43,296 bases of DNA from Bacillota bacterium (lineage in GTDB: Bacteria > Bacillota > Clostridia > Tissierellales > MES13): the NCBI GenBank assembly GCA_009711785.1, contig VENA01000020.1, forward strand, positions 1 to 43,296. The letters are read 5' to 3'. The position numbers and the translations under genes are program-made. Positions 16,041-23,710 of this stretch are shown here, piece by piece. Numbering within the stretch: the stretch's first letter is position 1; each line of letters begins with the position of its first letter. A model generated the notes under the pieces. The model was not told the origin of the DNA and searched no databases. It saw only the letters and a program-made list of their open reading frames with translations.

Positions 16041-16742
16041 ATGAGTGAAATACTTAAAACTAAGAACTTAAGTAAAAAATATTTTGCAAAGGAAGCATTA
16101 AATAATGTTAATTTAACCCTATCAAAGGGGAAGGTGTTAGGGCTTTTAAGACCTAATGGAAGTGGTAAGACTACTTTTATTAAAATATTAGCAGGGATAT
16201 TAACATCTTCTTCAGGAGAGGTTTATATAGACGGGTTTAAACCTGGGGTCGAAACGAAGTCTATAGTATCATATTTACCAGATAGAAATTTTTTATATAA
16301 TTGGATGAAGGTTAAGGATTCTATAAAGTTTTTTAACGATTTTTATCAGGATTTTAACTTAGAAAAGGCTAATAATTTATTAGAATTCATGAAATTAAAT
16401 AAGGATGAAAAAATCACATCATTATCTAAAGGAATGTTAGAAAAATTAAATTTGACATTAGTTTTATCAAGGGATACTAAACTTTATATATTAGATGAAC
16501 CTATAGCAGGAGTTGATCCGGCAGCTAGGGAAAAGATCCTAGATGCTATTATTAATAATTATAATGAAGAAAGCTCTATGATAATAACTACACATTTAGT
16601 AACTGATATTGAAAGAATTTTTGATAGAGTTGCTTTTATAGATCATGGTGAAATAGTATTAAATGAAAACGCTGAGGACATAAGGGTTAGTAGAGAAAAA
16701 TCTATAAATGATTTATTTAAGGAGGTATTTAACTATGCATAA
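16041..16742 (+). CDS. ABC transporter ATP-binding protein, YtrB-like
   Basis: 233 residues with one NBD: Walker A at 37-45 reads RPNGSGKTT, signature LSKGMLEKLNL, Walker B LYILDEPIAGVD, switch His in ITTHLVTDIE; the YLPDRNFLYNWMKVKDSI block is typical of the YtrB group. Arg37 replaces the first Gly of Walker A (an AGA codon, one step from GGA), but the G-x-G-K-T core is intact. It begins immediately after the GntR gene and its end overlaps the permease start by eight bases. It should power the membrane partner downstream. Confidence 0.93.
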   Translation: MSEILKTKNLSKKYFAKEALNNVNLTLSKGKVLGLLRPNGSGKTTFIKILAGILTSSSGEVYIDGFKPGVETKSIVSYLPDRNFLYNWMKVKDSIKFFNDFYQDFNLEKANNLLEFMKLNKDEKITSLSKGMLEKLNLTLVLSRDTKLYILDEPIAGVDPAAREKILDAIINNYNEESSMIITTHLVTDIERIFDRVAFIDHGEIVLNENAEDIRVSREKSINDLFKEVFNYA

Positions 16743-17502
16743 ATTAATAAAGTATGAAATTAAAGATAATTTTAAATCCTTTATAGGAACCTTTATAACG
16801 ATGATAATATTAAACTTAGTATTATATTTTAAACTAGGTGATTGGAGAAATGAATCAGTTTTTATACTTACTACTTTAGTAAATGCGGCAGCTTTTACTG
16901 TAGTTTTATTATTTAGTATAGGAGCATTTAGTAAAGAACTTTATAAAAATAGAGGGTATTTAACATTTACTTTACCTATTAAAGGTTCTGAAATTTTAGT
17001 TTCTAAGTTATTAACAACAATATTTTGGTTTATTATAGCATCAATTATTGCTTTTATATTTCAGTATTCTGTATTAAAAAGTATAATAGAAACAGAGATT
17101 TTAATGCATATAGGTAAATATTTTAATTTTATAACTATAATGAGTATGATAGTTATAGGTATTTATTCAATAGCTTCGCTATTTATAATAATATATTTTT
17201 CTATTACAATTAGTAAAATGACCTTTAAAGATAAAAAAGTAGGAAAGGTACTAGGTTTTGTGGTATTTTTACTCATAAATTTTATAATTAATATTGTAGA
17301 TGTTCTTTTAATGAAGGTATTTCCACAATCATTTAACTTAAATATAGAAGTTTTAGATAAAGTTAATATTTGGGCAGATAAAAATACTGCTATAACAGCT
17401 TTAGCAGATTTTAATATAGCTACAACTTTATTTGGTGGTTTAATATTTGTTTGTTTTTTCATATTAACTAGTTATTTCTTAAATAATAAAATTGAACTTT
17501 AA
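16735..17502 (+). CDS. ABC transporter membrane subunit (ABC-2 like)
   Basis: 255 residues from ATG 16735, which follows GGAGG and overlaps the ATPase stop (ATGCATAA). Six hydrophobic helices can be counted (around 20-40, 55-75, 100-125, 140-165, 175-200, 230-250). The N-terminal MHKLIKYEIKDNFKSF and the FTLPIKGSEILVSKLLTT loop after helix 2 are typical of membrane partners of YtrB-type ATPases. Last gene of the GntR-ABC operon, closed by a hairpin at 17501. Transported substrate unknown; a role in envelope stress is suggested only by the YtrABC analogy. Confidence 0.85.
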   Translation: MHKLIKYEIKDNFKSFIGTFITMIILNLVLYFKLGDWRNESVFILTTLVNAAAFTVVLLFSIGAFSKELYKNRGYLTFTLPIKGSEILVSKLLTTIFWFIIASIIAFIFQYSVLKSIIETEILMHIGKYFNFITIMSMIVIGIYSIASLFIIIYFSITISKMTFKDKKVGKVLGFVVFLLINFIINIVDVLLMKVFPQSFNLNIEVLDKVNIWADKNTAITALADFNIATTLFGGLIFVCFFILTSYFLNNKIEL

Positions 17503-17529
17503 AGGGATGTTAATACATCTCTTTTTTTT
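17501..17529 (+). terminator. Terminator of the GntR/ABC operon
   Basis: AAAGGGATG (17501-17509) pairs with CATCTCTTT (17516-17524) with one G-U pair and a 6-base loop, followed by a T run to 17529. Confidence 0.75.
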
Positions 17530-17647
17530 ACTTTAAAAAAAATTGTAACAAATCATAAATATAAATCATACATATGTATTAGAAAGATATCTAAGGAGCA
17601 ACTAAAAAAATAATTAGAAAAAATTAAAATAAAACTACAAAAAAACC

Positions 17648-17676
17648 TTTACAATATTAGAAAAATATCTTATAAT
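17648..17676 (+). promoter_or_regulatory. Promoter of the tiny-ORF cluster
   Basis: TTTACA (17648-17653), 17-base spacer, consensus TATAAT (17671-17676). The spacer contains dyad copy 2, a classical operator position. It probably drives the tiny ORFs and the first M29 gene, as no terminator is seen before 18282. Confidence 0.75.
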
Positions 17677-17786
17677 ATAATTAGAAGGATATAATAGGAG
17701 AAGAATAAAAGAAATATTTTTTTACCATAGTTGTTAGATTAAATTCTAACTACAAAAAAATAAAAATATCGAAGGAGGTGCGAATT

Positions 17787-17873
17787 ATGTTTAGACTATT
17801 ATTAAAAGGAAATTTAATAAAAAGGGATAAGGGTTTTGAAGAATTCATTAAATTAGAATACAGAAGGTATTAA
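17787..17873 (+). CDS. Tiny ORF 1 of a tandem family (28 aa), unknown function
   Basis: 28 residues, ATG with a full GAAGGAGGTG SD 6 bases upstream. N-terminal half MFRLLLKGNLIKR is basic and amphipathic; the C-terminal half DKGFEEFIKLEYRRY aligns without gaps with the ends of the next two ORFs. No signal peptide, lipobox or true membrane helix. Preceded by a TTAGA-N6-TCTAA dyad at 17734-17749. I do not recognise a family. It could be a functional microprotein, a secreted signal precursor or a translated leader for the downstream peptidase genes. Confidence 0.65.
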   Translation: MFRLLLKGNLIKRDKGFEEFIKLEYRRY

Positions 17874-17938
17874 TTTTTTTGCTCAAGCAATTAGAAATAT
17901 ATCTAACGATTAAACTAGATAAGAATGGAGGTGTGCTC

Positions 17939-18031
17939 ATGAAACAACTATTAGATTTATTAAGTATTAAGTATAATAATTATAATGATTTGGCATTAGA
18001 GGAATATAAGAGAATAGAACTTAGAAGGTAA
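17939..18031 (+). CDS. Tiny ORF 2 of a tandem family (30 aa), unknown function
   Basis: 30 residues, SD TGGAGGTG at standard distance. Starts MKQLLDLLSIKYNNYN and ends DLALEEYKRIELRR, which matches ORF 1 at D-x-x-[FL]-E-E-[FY]-x-[KR]-[LI]-E-[YL]-R-R over 14 ungapped positions. A TTAGA-N6-TCTAA dyad (17891-17906) lies 32 bases before its ATG, as for ORF 1, so dyad, SD and ORF look like a duplicated unit. No known family recognised. Confidence 0.65.
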   Translation: MKQLLDLLSIKYNNYNDLALEEYKRIELRR

Positions 18032-18062
18032 TTTTAATCATATAAAAAAGGGGGAATTAAAA

Positions 18063-18146
18063 ATGTTAGTATTAAAAATATTTGACTCTACTGATAAAGG
18101 TTTAGAACTTTTTAAAAAAATAGAAATGAATACTAAGAGAAAATAG
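18063..18146 (+). CDS. Tiny ORF 3 of a tandem family (27 aa), unknown function
   Basis: 27 residues, SD AAGGGGGAA 7 bases before the ATG. The segment DKGLELFKKIEMNTKRK parallels DKGFEEFIKLEYRRY of ORF 1 (D-K-G-[FL]-E-x-F-x-K-[LI]-E). No dyad precedes it. The stop TAG merges into the GGGGG SD of the next tiny ORF, which argues for coupled translation. Function unknown. Confidence 0.6.
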   Translation: MLVLKIFDSTDKGLELFKKIEMNTKRK

Positions 18147-18159
18147 GGGGATTTTTATT

Positions 18160-18225
18160 ATGAAATATACTAAAGATTTTATAAAGATAAAAACAGTGAC
18201 TATATTTTACTCAGGTTTTGTCTAA
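18160..18225 (+). CDS. Tiny ORF 4 (21 aa), unknown function
   Basis: 21 residues, ATG nine bases after GGGGG. Sequence begins MKYTKDFIKIKTVTIFYSG and is more hydrophobic at the C-terminus than ORFs 1-3, without their acidic/basic tail motif, so kinship is not shown. It lies 57 bases before the first M29 gene and could be a leader peptide for it, or a fourth product of the cluster. Confidence 0.5.
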   Translation: MKYTKDFIKIKTVTIFYSGFV

Positions 18226-18281
18226 ATACTAAAGATAAATCTAAATAGAGATTAATAATAAGTATATGAGGGGGAGATAAA

Positions 18282-19382
18282 GTGAAAGATCAAAGAATTG
18301 AGAAATTAGCAAAGGTTTTAGTTAATTACTCTTTAAATATCAAAGAGGATGATTATTTATTAATACGTGCTAGTGATATTTGTAAGCCATTAATAAAGGC
18401 TGTATACAAAGAGGCAATTAAAAAAGGAGCCTATGTAGACACAGAGATAAAACTCTCAGGGTTAGAAGAGATATTTTTTAAAGAAGCTAGTGAAGAGCAA
18501 TTAAAATATGTTAAACCTTATTATGAATATATGGTGGAAAAGTATACCGCTGTATTGGTTTTATTAGGTGATTATAATACTAAGAATCTATCAAATGTTG
18601 ATCCAGAAAAAATTAAGAAATATAGTAAAACTTTAAGAGATATTAATATAAGATTTTTAAAAAGGTCTCAAAATGACCTTAAAACCTGTGGAACACAATT
18701 TCCAACTAACTCAAGCGCACAAGAGGCTAATATGAGTTTAGATGAATATGAAGAGTTTGTATATAATGCAGGATTAATAGATGAGGATGATCCTATAAAA
18801 GAATGGGAAAAAATCTCAAAGAAACAGGAAAGGATTTGTAATATATTAAATAAAAAGAACACACTTTATATAAAATCTAGTGATACTGATTTAAAAATGA
18901 ACATCAAGGGCCGTAGGTGGGTTAATTCAGATGGGAAAACAAATTTTCCAAGTGGAGAAGTTTATACAACTCCTATAGAAAATTCAGTTAATGGTCATAT
19001 AAGATTCAGTTATCCAGGGATATTTATGGGAAGGGAAATAGAAGATATAAGATTAGAATTTAAGGATGGTAAAGTTATAAAAGCTACAGCTACTAAGGGA
19101 GAGGATTTACTACATTCACTTTTAGAAACCGATGAAGGAGTTAAGGTATTAGGAGAGATAGCAGTAGGAACTAACTATGGTATAGATAAATTTACTAAAA
19201 ATATGTTATTTGATGAAAAGTTAGGTGGAACTATACATGCTGCTTTAGGTAGTGTACCTGGAAATACAGGAGGAAAAAATGAATCAGGTATTCATTGGGA
19301 TATGTTATGTGATATGAAAAATGGTGGAGAAATTTTTGCAGATGGTGAGTTAATATATAAAGATGGAGAGTTTTTAATTTAA
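18282..19382 (+). CDS. M29 family aminopeptidase-like protein, copy 1
   Basis: 366 residues starting at GTG, chosen because GGGGGAG lies at SD distance and the paralogue starts at the same place. Family blocks: GTQFPTNSSAQEANMSLDEY, PSGEVYTTPIENSVNG (metal-ligand Glu), LGEIAVGTNYGI (second Glu), GTIHAALGS (His) and SGIHWDMLCD (His and Asp). M29 enzymes are two-metal aminopeptidases of about 370-410 residues. The position that in AmpS/AmpT-type sequences is a Tyr (H-x-A-L-G-x-x-Y) is here Pro (HAALGSVP). Cytoplasmic, no signal. Probably transcribed with the tiny ORFs. Confidence 0.88.
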   Translation: MKDQRIEKLAKVLVNYSLNIKEDDYLLIRASDICKPLIKAVYKEAIKKGAYVDTEIKLSGLEEIFFKEASEEQLKYVKPYYEYMVEKYTAVLVLLGDYNTKNLSNVDPEKIKKYSKTLRDINIRFLKRSQNDLKTCGTQFPTNSSAQEANMSLDEYEEFVYNAGLIDEDDPIKEWEKISKKQERICNILNKKNTLYIKSSDTDLKMNIKGRRWVNSDGKTNFPSGEVYTTPIENSVNGHIRFSYPGIFMGREIEDIRLEFKDGKVIKATATKGEDLLHSLLETDEGVKVLGEIAVGTNYGIDKFTKNMLFDEKLGGTIHAALGSVPGNTGGKNESGIHWDMLCDMKNGGEIFADGELIYKDGEFLI

Positions 19383-19514
19383 ATGAATTCATAGAATAGC
19401 TAGAGATGTATCAGTTTTAGTAGCATAAAAATAGGCTAAAAAATACTAAAGGATTAAAAAGTATAAAAAAAGGAAAGATTTTAATTAAAAAAATTTAAAA
19501 AGGGGAGTTTAAAA

Positions 19515-20615
19515 ATGGCAGATATGAGAATTAAAAGATTAGCAAATTTATTAGTAAATTATTCTTTAGACATAAAAAAAGGTGAATATTTATTGATAGA
19601 AGGAAGTGATATTTCCAAACCATTAATAAAAGAAGTTTATAGAGAAGCAATAAAAAAAGGAGCCCATGTGGATACAAAAGTAGATATATCAGGGTTAAGG
19701 GAAATATTTTTTAAAGAGGCTAGTGACAAGCAACTTAAACATGTTAATCCTTACTATAATTTTATGGTAGAAAATTATGATGCAGTATTAACACTTTGGG
19801 GAGGATATAATGAAAAGGAGTTATCTAATATACCTACAGAAAAAATACAGAAACAAGCAAAGGCTTTAAGGGAGATTAATATTAAATTTTCAAAGAGGAT
19901 GGCTAATGATTTAAAATGGTGTGGAACTCAGTTTCCAACTAATGCTAGTGCACAGGAGGCTAATATGAGTTTAGAAGAATATGAAGATTTTGTATATAGT
20001 TCTGCATTAGTAGATAGGGAGGATCCAATAAAAGAATGGGAAAAAGTATCAAAGAAACAAGAAAGGATTTGTAATATTTTAAATGGGAAAAAGACACTTC
20101 ATATAAAGTCTAAGGATACTGATTTGAAAATGAACATAAAAGGACGTAAATGGATCAATTGCGATGGTATTTTAAATATGCCAGATGGAGAAGTTTATAC
20201 AACTCCTATAGAAAATTCAGTTAATGGTCATATAAGATTTAGTTATCCAGGAATATTTATGGGAAGAGAAATAGAAGATATTAGATTAGAATTTAAGGAT
20301 GGTAAAGTAATAAAAGCTACAGCTACTAAAGGAGAAGATTTACTTCATTCACTTTTAGAAACCGATGATGGAGCTAAAATATTAGGAGAGATAGCAGTTG
20401 GTACTAACTTTGGTATAAATAAATTTACTAAAAATATGTTATTTGATGAGAAGTTAGGTGGAACTATACATGCTGCTTTAGGTAGTGTACCTGGAAATAC
20501 AGGAGGAAAAAATGAATCAGGTATTCATTGGGATATGTTATGTGATATGAAAAATGGTGGAGAAATTTTTGCAGATGGAGAGTTAATATATAAAGATGGG
20601 AAGTTTATAATATAA
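19515..20615 (+). CDS. M29 family aminopeptidase-like protein, copy 2
   Basis: 366 residues, same length as copy 1 and collinear throughout. The first ~225 residues differ at roughly a third of positions, while the last ~140 differ at only about ten; the DNA of the 3' parts is nearly identical, with long uninterrupted matches from 20192 on. Ligand blocks are as in copy 1 (DGEVYTTP, LGEIAVGTN, TIHAALGS, IHWDMLCD) and the Tyr position is again Pro. AGGGGAG precedes the ATG. A 132-base gap without recognised signals separates the copies. A hairpin follows. Confidence 0.88.
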   Translation: MADMRIKRLANLLVNYSLDIKKGEYLLIEGSDISKPLIKEVYREAIKKGAHVDTKVDISGLREIFFKEASDKQLKHVNPYYNFMVENYDAVLTLWGGYNEKELSNIPTEKIQKQAKALREINIKFSKRMANDLKWCGTQFPTNASAQEANMSLEEYEDFVYSSALVDREDPIKEWEKVSKKQERICNILNGKKTLHIKSKDTDLKMNIKGRKWINCDGILNMPDGEVYTTPIENSVNGHIRFSYPGIFMGREIEDIRLEFKDGKVIKATATKGEDLLHSLLETDDGAKILGEIAVGTNFGINKFTKNMLFDEKLGGTIHAALGSVPGNTGGKNESGIHWDMLCDMKNGGEIFADGELIYKDGKFII

Positions 20616-20619
20616 TTTA

Positions 20620-20639
20620 AGCCCCCTTTATTGGGGGCT
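20620..20639 (+). terminator. Hairpin after M29 copy 2
   Basis: AGCCCCC (20620-20626) pairs with GGGGGCT (20633-20639), loop TTTATT. The sequence after it (ATATAG) has no T run, so termination may be partial and some transcript may continue into the MFS gene. Confidence 0.5.
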
Positions 20640-20657
20640 ATATAGTGAGGTGATAAT

Positions 20658-21935
20658 ATGGATTATGATTTAAAGGAGTCTTTAACAAAGAAGGAAAATA
20701 ATAAAATTAAAACTAATATAGCTTTGTTTTTATCAGGTAAATTAGTATCTTTATTAGGGACTAGTATATATAGTTTTGCAATAGGTTTATATGTATTAAA
20801 ATTGACAGGCTCAGGAGCTAGTTTTTCTTTAACAATTGTTTTTAGTATGTTACCTAGAGTTATACTAGGTCCCTTTGCAGGTTCTATTGCAGATAATACT
20901 AATAGAAAAATTATGGTTGTAGGAATGGATTTATTAAGTGGATTATTAATGTTTTTATTATATTTCATTACTATTACTAGTAATCTAACTTTAACCTTTA
21001 TTTATATATCAGCATTTATGCTAACAGTATTTAATACTTTCTTCTCAGTTGCTTTTGATGCATCTATCCCTAATATAGTTGATGATAAAAGATTAATGAA
21101 AACAAATTCTTTAAATCAATCGGTTATGTCTTTAACAAATATATTAGGACCATTAATTGGAGGGCTTGTATTTGCAATATTTGATATAAAATACTTTATA
21201 TTATTTAATGGTATATCTTTTTTATTATCTGGAATTACAGAAACCTTTATAAATTTTAATATTAAAGCTACAGATAATGATAAAAATAATAAAAATAAGA
21301 AAAAAGATATATTTAAAGCTACCTTAGAGGGTTTTAAATATTTAAAAACACAGAAATTACTATTTTCTTTAGCGTGTTATTTTGCCTTTGTAAATTTATT
21401 TTTTAGTGGAGTTGAAGTAGCGCTTCCTTATATTTTAGTTAATGAATTGAAATTAGGTTCAAGAATTTATGGAACTATCAATGGATTTTTTGCAGCAGGC
21501 TCTTTAGTTTTCTCAATAGTTTTATCAACTTTACCTGAAATTAAAAATAAATATAGGATAATTTCCTTAGGGATGTTTATAACAGGGGTACTTATAATAT
21601 TTGTAGGACTTCCAACCACAAAATTATTTCCAGAAATGAATAGTATTTTTTATCTGATTTACTTTATGATTATTACCTTTGGAATAGGGAGTATAGTAGT
21701 AATGATTAATATACCTATAAATGTAACATTACAAAGAGAAACTCCAGATGAGTATAGGGGTAGATTATTTGGAGCCTTAACTACTATGAGTATGGCTATA
21801 CAGCCATTAGGAATGGTTATATCAGGATTGCTAATAGATATATTGCCTAGTTATGTAATTCCAATTGTTTCTGGTATACTATTTATAATGTTAGTATTAA
21901 TTATGGGAAAAAATAAAGAATTAAGAAATATCTAA
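20658..21935 (+). CDS. MFS transporter (MefA-like drug efflux group)
   Basis: 425 residues with about 12 hydrophobic helices and a charged central loop (NFNIKATDNDKNNKNKKKD). The loop 2-3 motif ADNTNRKIMVVGMDLLSG corresponds to the MFS A-motif, and LNQSVMSLTNILGPLIGG and RETPDEYRGRLFGALTTM are typical of the MFS_3/macrolide-efflux group. Substrate not deducible. Starts 18 bases after the hairpin of the M29 gene, behind GAGGTGAT, and is followed 13 bases on by an ArsR-type regulator, so the pair forms an exporter/regulator unit. Confidence 0.88.
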   Translation: MDYDLKESLTKKENNKIKTNIALFLSGKLVSLLGTSIYSFAIGLYVLKLTGSGASFSLTIVFSMLPRVILGPFAGSIADNTNRKIMVVGMDLLSGLLMFLLYFITITSNLTLTFIYISAFMLTVFNTFFSVAFDASIPNIVDDKRLMKTNSLNQSVMSLTNILGPLIGGLVFAIFDIKYFILFNGISFLLSGITETFINFNIKATDNDKNNKNKKKDIFKATLEGFKYLKTQKLLFSLACYFAFVNLFFSGVEVALPYILVNELKLGSRIYGTINGFFAAGSLVFSIVLSTLPEIKNKYRIISLGMFITGVLIIFVGLPTTKLFPEMNSIFYLIYFMIITFGIGSIVVMINIPINVTLQRETPDEYRGRLFGALTTMSMAIQPLGMVISGLLIDILPSYVIPIVSGILFIMLVLIMGKNKELRNI

Positions 21936-21948
21936 AGGAGTTGATCAA

Positions 21949-22992
21949 ATGATTAATACAGAAATCAAACATAATATGGCATTAGAGTTTATAGGTTTCA
22001 TTTCAAGATATAGTAAAAATGAAGAAATTCATGAATTAGTTAAAGAATTTGATTTAAAGTTTAACGAAGATATAGAAAAATGGATGGAAGATATCAATAA
22101 TGAAATATCCCCATTTTTAAAATCAGACATTGAGCTTTTAGTTGGTGGGCTATGGATTTCTCAGTATGCTATGTTACAAATGGTTATTGAAAATGAAATA
22201 GAGACTCCAAAAGAATATATAAGTTTTTTCAAAGGAGTATCGGGAGAAGAGTATATTAAAAGATGTTTTGATGAATATGAAATGAATAAATATGATGATA
22301 ATCAGATAACTTTTGAAAGTAAAGATGATGATATATTTGAAGCAATTAAATTTAGAAAAGATGAAGAGGAAGCTAAAAACTTTAAACAGTTTAAAAAATA
22401 TTCAACTGAAATGAAAAAAAGACTAGATATGGTATTAGAAGAGTTTTATAATAATTTTTTTATAAAGTATGAAGAAAAAATAAGAAAAATCATGAAAGAA
22501 AAAGTAAAGTTATCAAATGAAAAATTTAAAGATGATCCTGAAACTTTTTTAGAAGTTATAGGTCGAGGAGATTTTAGTAATGTTTTAAAGGGAGATAGGA
22601 ATTTAAAAATATATGTAAATTATACAACAGAATTTGATTTTGCATATTATATAGATTCTTCAATTTGTAATATAATATATGGCTATGGAATGGAACAACG
22701 ATTTAATCAAAAGAAAATGAGAGAAAAAAGTAAAGATTTTTTCAAAGCACTATCCGACGAAAAAAGACTAGAGATTTTAAGATTATTAGGTAGAAGAAAG
22801 TGGTTTAGTAATGAGCTTGCTAAGCATTTTTCTCTGACTTCTGCCACAATGAGTTATCATATTAATAAATTAACAGATTTAGGGGTTGTATTACATGAAG
22901 CAGGGGATCAAAATAAAGTATATTATAAAATAAATAAAGAAAAATTAAAGGAATTATTCGAGGTTGCTTTAAAAGATATCCTAGGAGAATAA
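21949..22992 (+). CDS. Helical N-terminal domain plus ArsR-type winged-helix regulator
   Basis: 347 residues. The last ~90 hold an ArsR-like HTH: FFKALSDEKRLEILRLLGRR, then FSNELAKHFSLTSATMSYHI with NKLTDLGVVLHEAGDQNKVY as wing. The first ~255 residues are charged and helical with no family I recognise; they may sense a ligand. No Cys metal site of the ArsR/SmtB kind is present in the HTH part, so a metal effector is unlikely. Thirteen bases after the MFS gene with AAAGGAG as SD: likely co-transcribed and likely its regulator. Confidence 0.8.
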   Translation: MINTEIKHNMALEFIGFISRYSKNEEIHELVKEFDLKFNEDIEKWMEDINNEISPFLKSDIELLVGGLWISQYAMLQMVIENEIETPKEYISFFKGVSGEEYIKRCFDEYEMNKYDDNQITFESKDDDIFEAIKFRKDEEEAKNFKQFKKYSTEMKKRLDMVLEEFYNNFFIKYEEKIRKIMKEKVKLSNEKFKDDPETFLEVIGRGDFSNVLKGDRNLKIYVNYTTEFDFAYYIDSSICNIIYGYGMEQRFNQKKMREKSKDFFKALSDEKRLEILRLLGRRKWFSNELAKHFSLTSATMSYHINKLTDLGVVLHEAGDQNKVYYKINKEKLKELFEVALKDILGE

Positions 22993-23053
22993 CAAAAAAG
23001 CTCTTCATTCTGAAAAAATACACAAAAAGCTATGTTATTATAAATGTTTATAT

Positions 23054-23074
23054 GCTATAATAGAACTGACGTTT
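23054..23074 (+). promoter_or_regulatory. Extended -10 promoter with LexA-like box
   Basis: TG-C-TATAAT with the hexamer at 23056-23061, then GAAC-TGAC-GTTT at 23063-23074, which fits the clostridial/Bacillus LexA pattern GAAC-N4-GTTY and would cover the expected start site near 23068. The -35 is weak. Confidence 0.45.
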
Positions 23075-23116
23075 GGAACATTATAGATATGACTTAACTA
23101 GCGGAGGTAACATAAG

Positions 23117-23710
23117 ATGAAGGGCAAAACACATTTAATGATTGGAACCGCTGCTGGCATAACATTAGGAGTTAATTATCCATTAGAGATAGCAATTGTT
23201 ATAATAGCATCATCAGTAGTGGGTTCACTACTGCCCGATATAGATCACCCAAAAAGTAGCTTTAATCAAAAAATACTTTTTATTAAAAATAAATTATATA
23301 AAACTTTAATATATTCTTTTATAGGTACAGCTTTTACCTATTATGGCTCAAGTTTAAATGATAAATTATTAATATTACTAGGTATAACCCTTATATTAAC
23401 AGGTATTACAAATCACAGAGGGTTTACCCACAGTTTATTAGGTTTATTATTATATACATATATAATAAAAAAATTAACTATAAGATATGATATACAAGGA
23501 GTATACATAGGATTTGTAGCAGGTTATATAAGCCATTTAATAGCTGATTTTTTAACAAAGGGAGGTATAGAACTTTTTTATCCCTTTAAAATAAATATAT
23601 CATCACCAATTAAAATAAAAAGTGGAGGCTTTTGGGAAAGATTTATAATAAAGGGCACTTCAATATATTCAGTCTATATACTATGGAACCATATGAAAAT
23701 AGGTTCTTAA
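23117..23710 (+). CDS. YdjM-like membrane-bound metal-dependent hydrolase
   Basis: 197 residues, with about four hydrophobic helices. The order of conserved motifs is that of the YdjM/DUF457 family: KGKTHLMIGTAAG, SVVGSLLPDIDHPKSSF, NHRGFTHSLLG, and AGYISHLIADFLTKGGIELFYP followed by F-K. The His/Asp residues (H in KTHL, DIDH, HRGFTHS, SHLIAD) are the presumed metal ligands. Substrate unknown; E. coli YdjM belongs to the SOS regulon, and a LexA-like box overlaps the promoter here. GGAGGTAA precedes the ATG. Its last bases overlap a minus-strand microprotein. Confidence 0.88.
   Translation: MKGKTHLMIGTAAGITLGVNYPLEIAIVIIASSVVGSLLPDIDHPKSSFNQKILFIKNKLYKTLIYSFIGTAFTYYGSSLNDKLLILLGITLILTGITNHRGFTHSLLGLLLYTYIIKKLTIRYDIQGVYIGFVAGYISHLIADFLTKGGIELFYPFKINISSPIKIKSGGFWERFIIKGTSIYSVYILWNHMKIGS

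Larger units (their letters stand above)
17579..17906. repeat. Five-copy dyad repeat, TTAGA-N6-TCTAA
   Basis: Copies at 17579-17594 (perfect arms), 17657-17672 (right arm TCTTA), 17681-17696 (left arm only, TAATA on the right), 17734-17749 (perfect) and 17891-17906 (perfect). Always a 16-base frame with a 6-base spacer. Copy 2 fills the -35/-10 spacer of the promoter at 17648-17676 and copy 3 covers its start site; copies 4 and 5 lie 37 and 32 bases before the first and second tiny ORFs. The pattern fits operators for a dimeric regulator; the binding protein is unknown. Confidence 0.6.

Noticed and set aside
17577..17906. CRISPR-like array from the repeated TTAGA dyads
   Set aside because: Copies are 16 bases, irregularly spaced (24 to 157 bases) and overlap promoter elements; no cas genes.
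18238..18253. AATCT-N6-AGATT dyad just before M29 copy 1
   Set aside because: Same spacer length but opposite half-site polarity to the TTAGA repeat; a single copy in AT-rich DNA is not significant.
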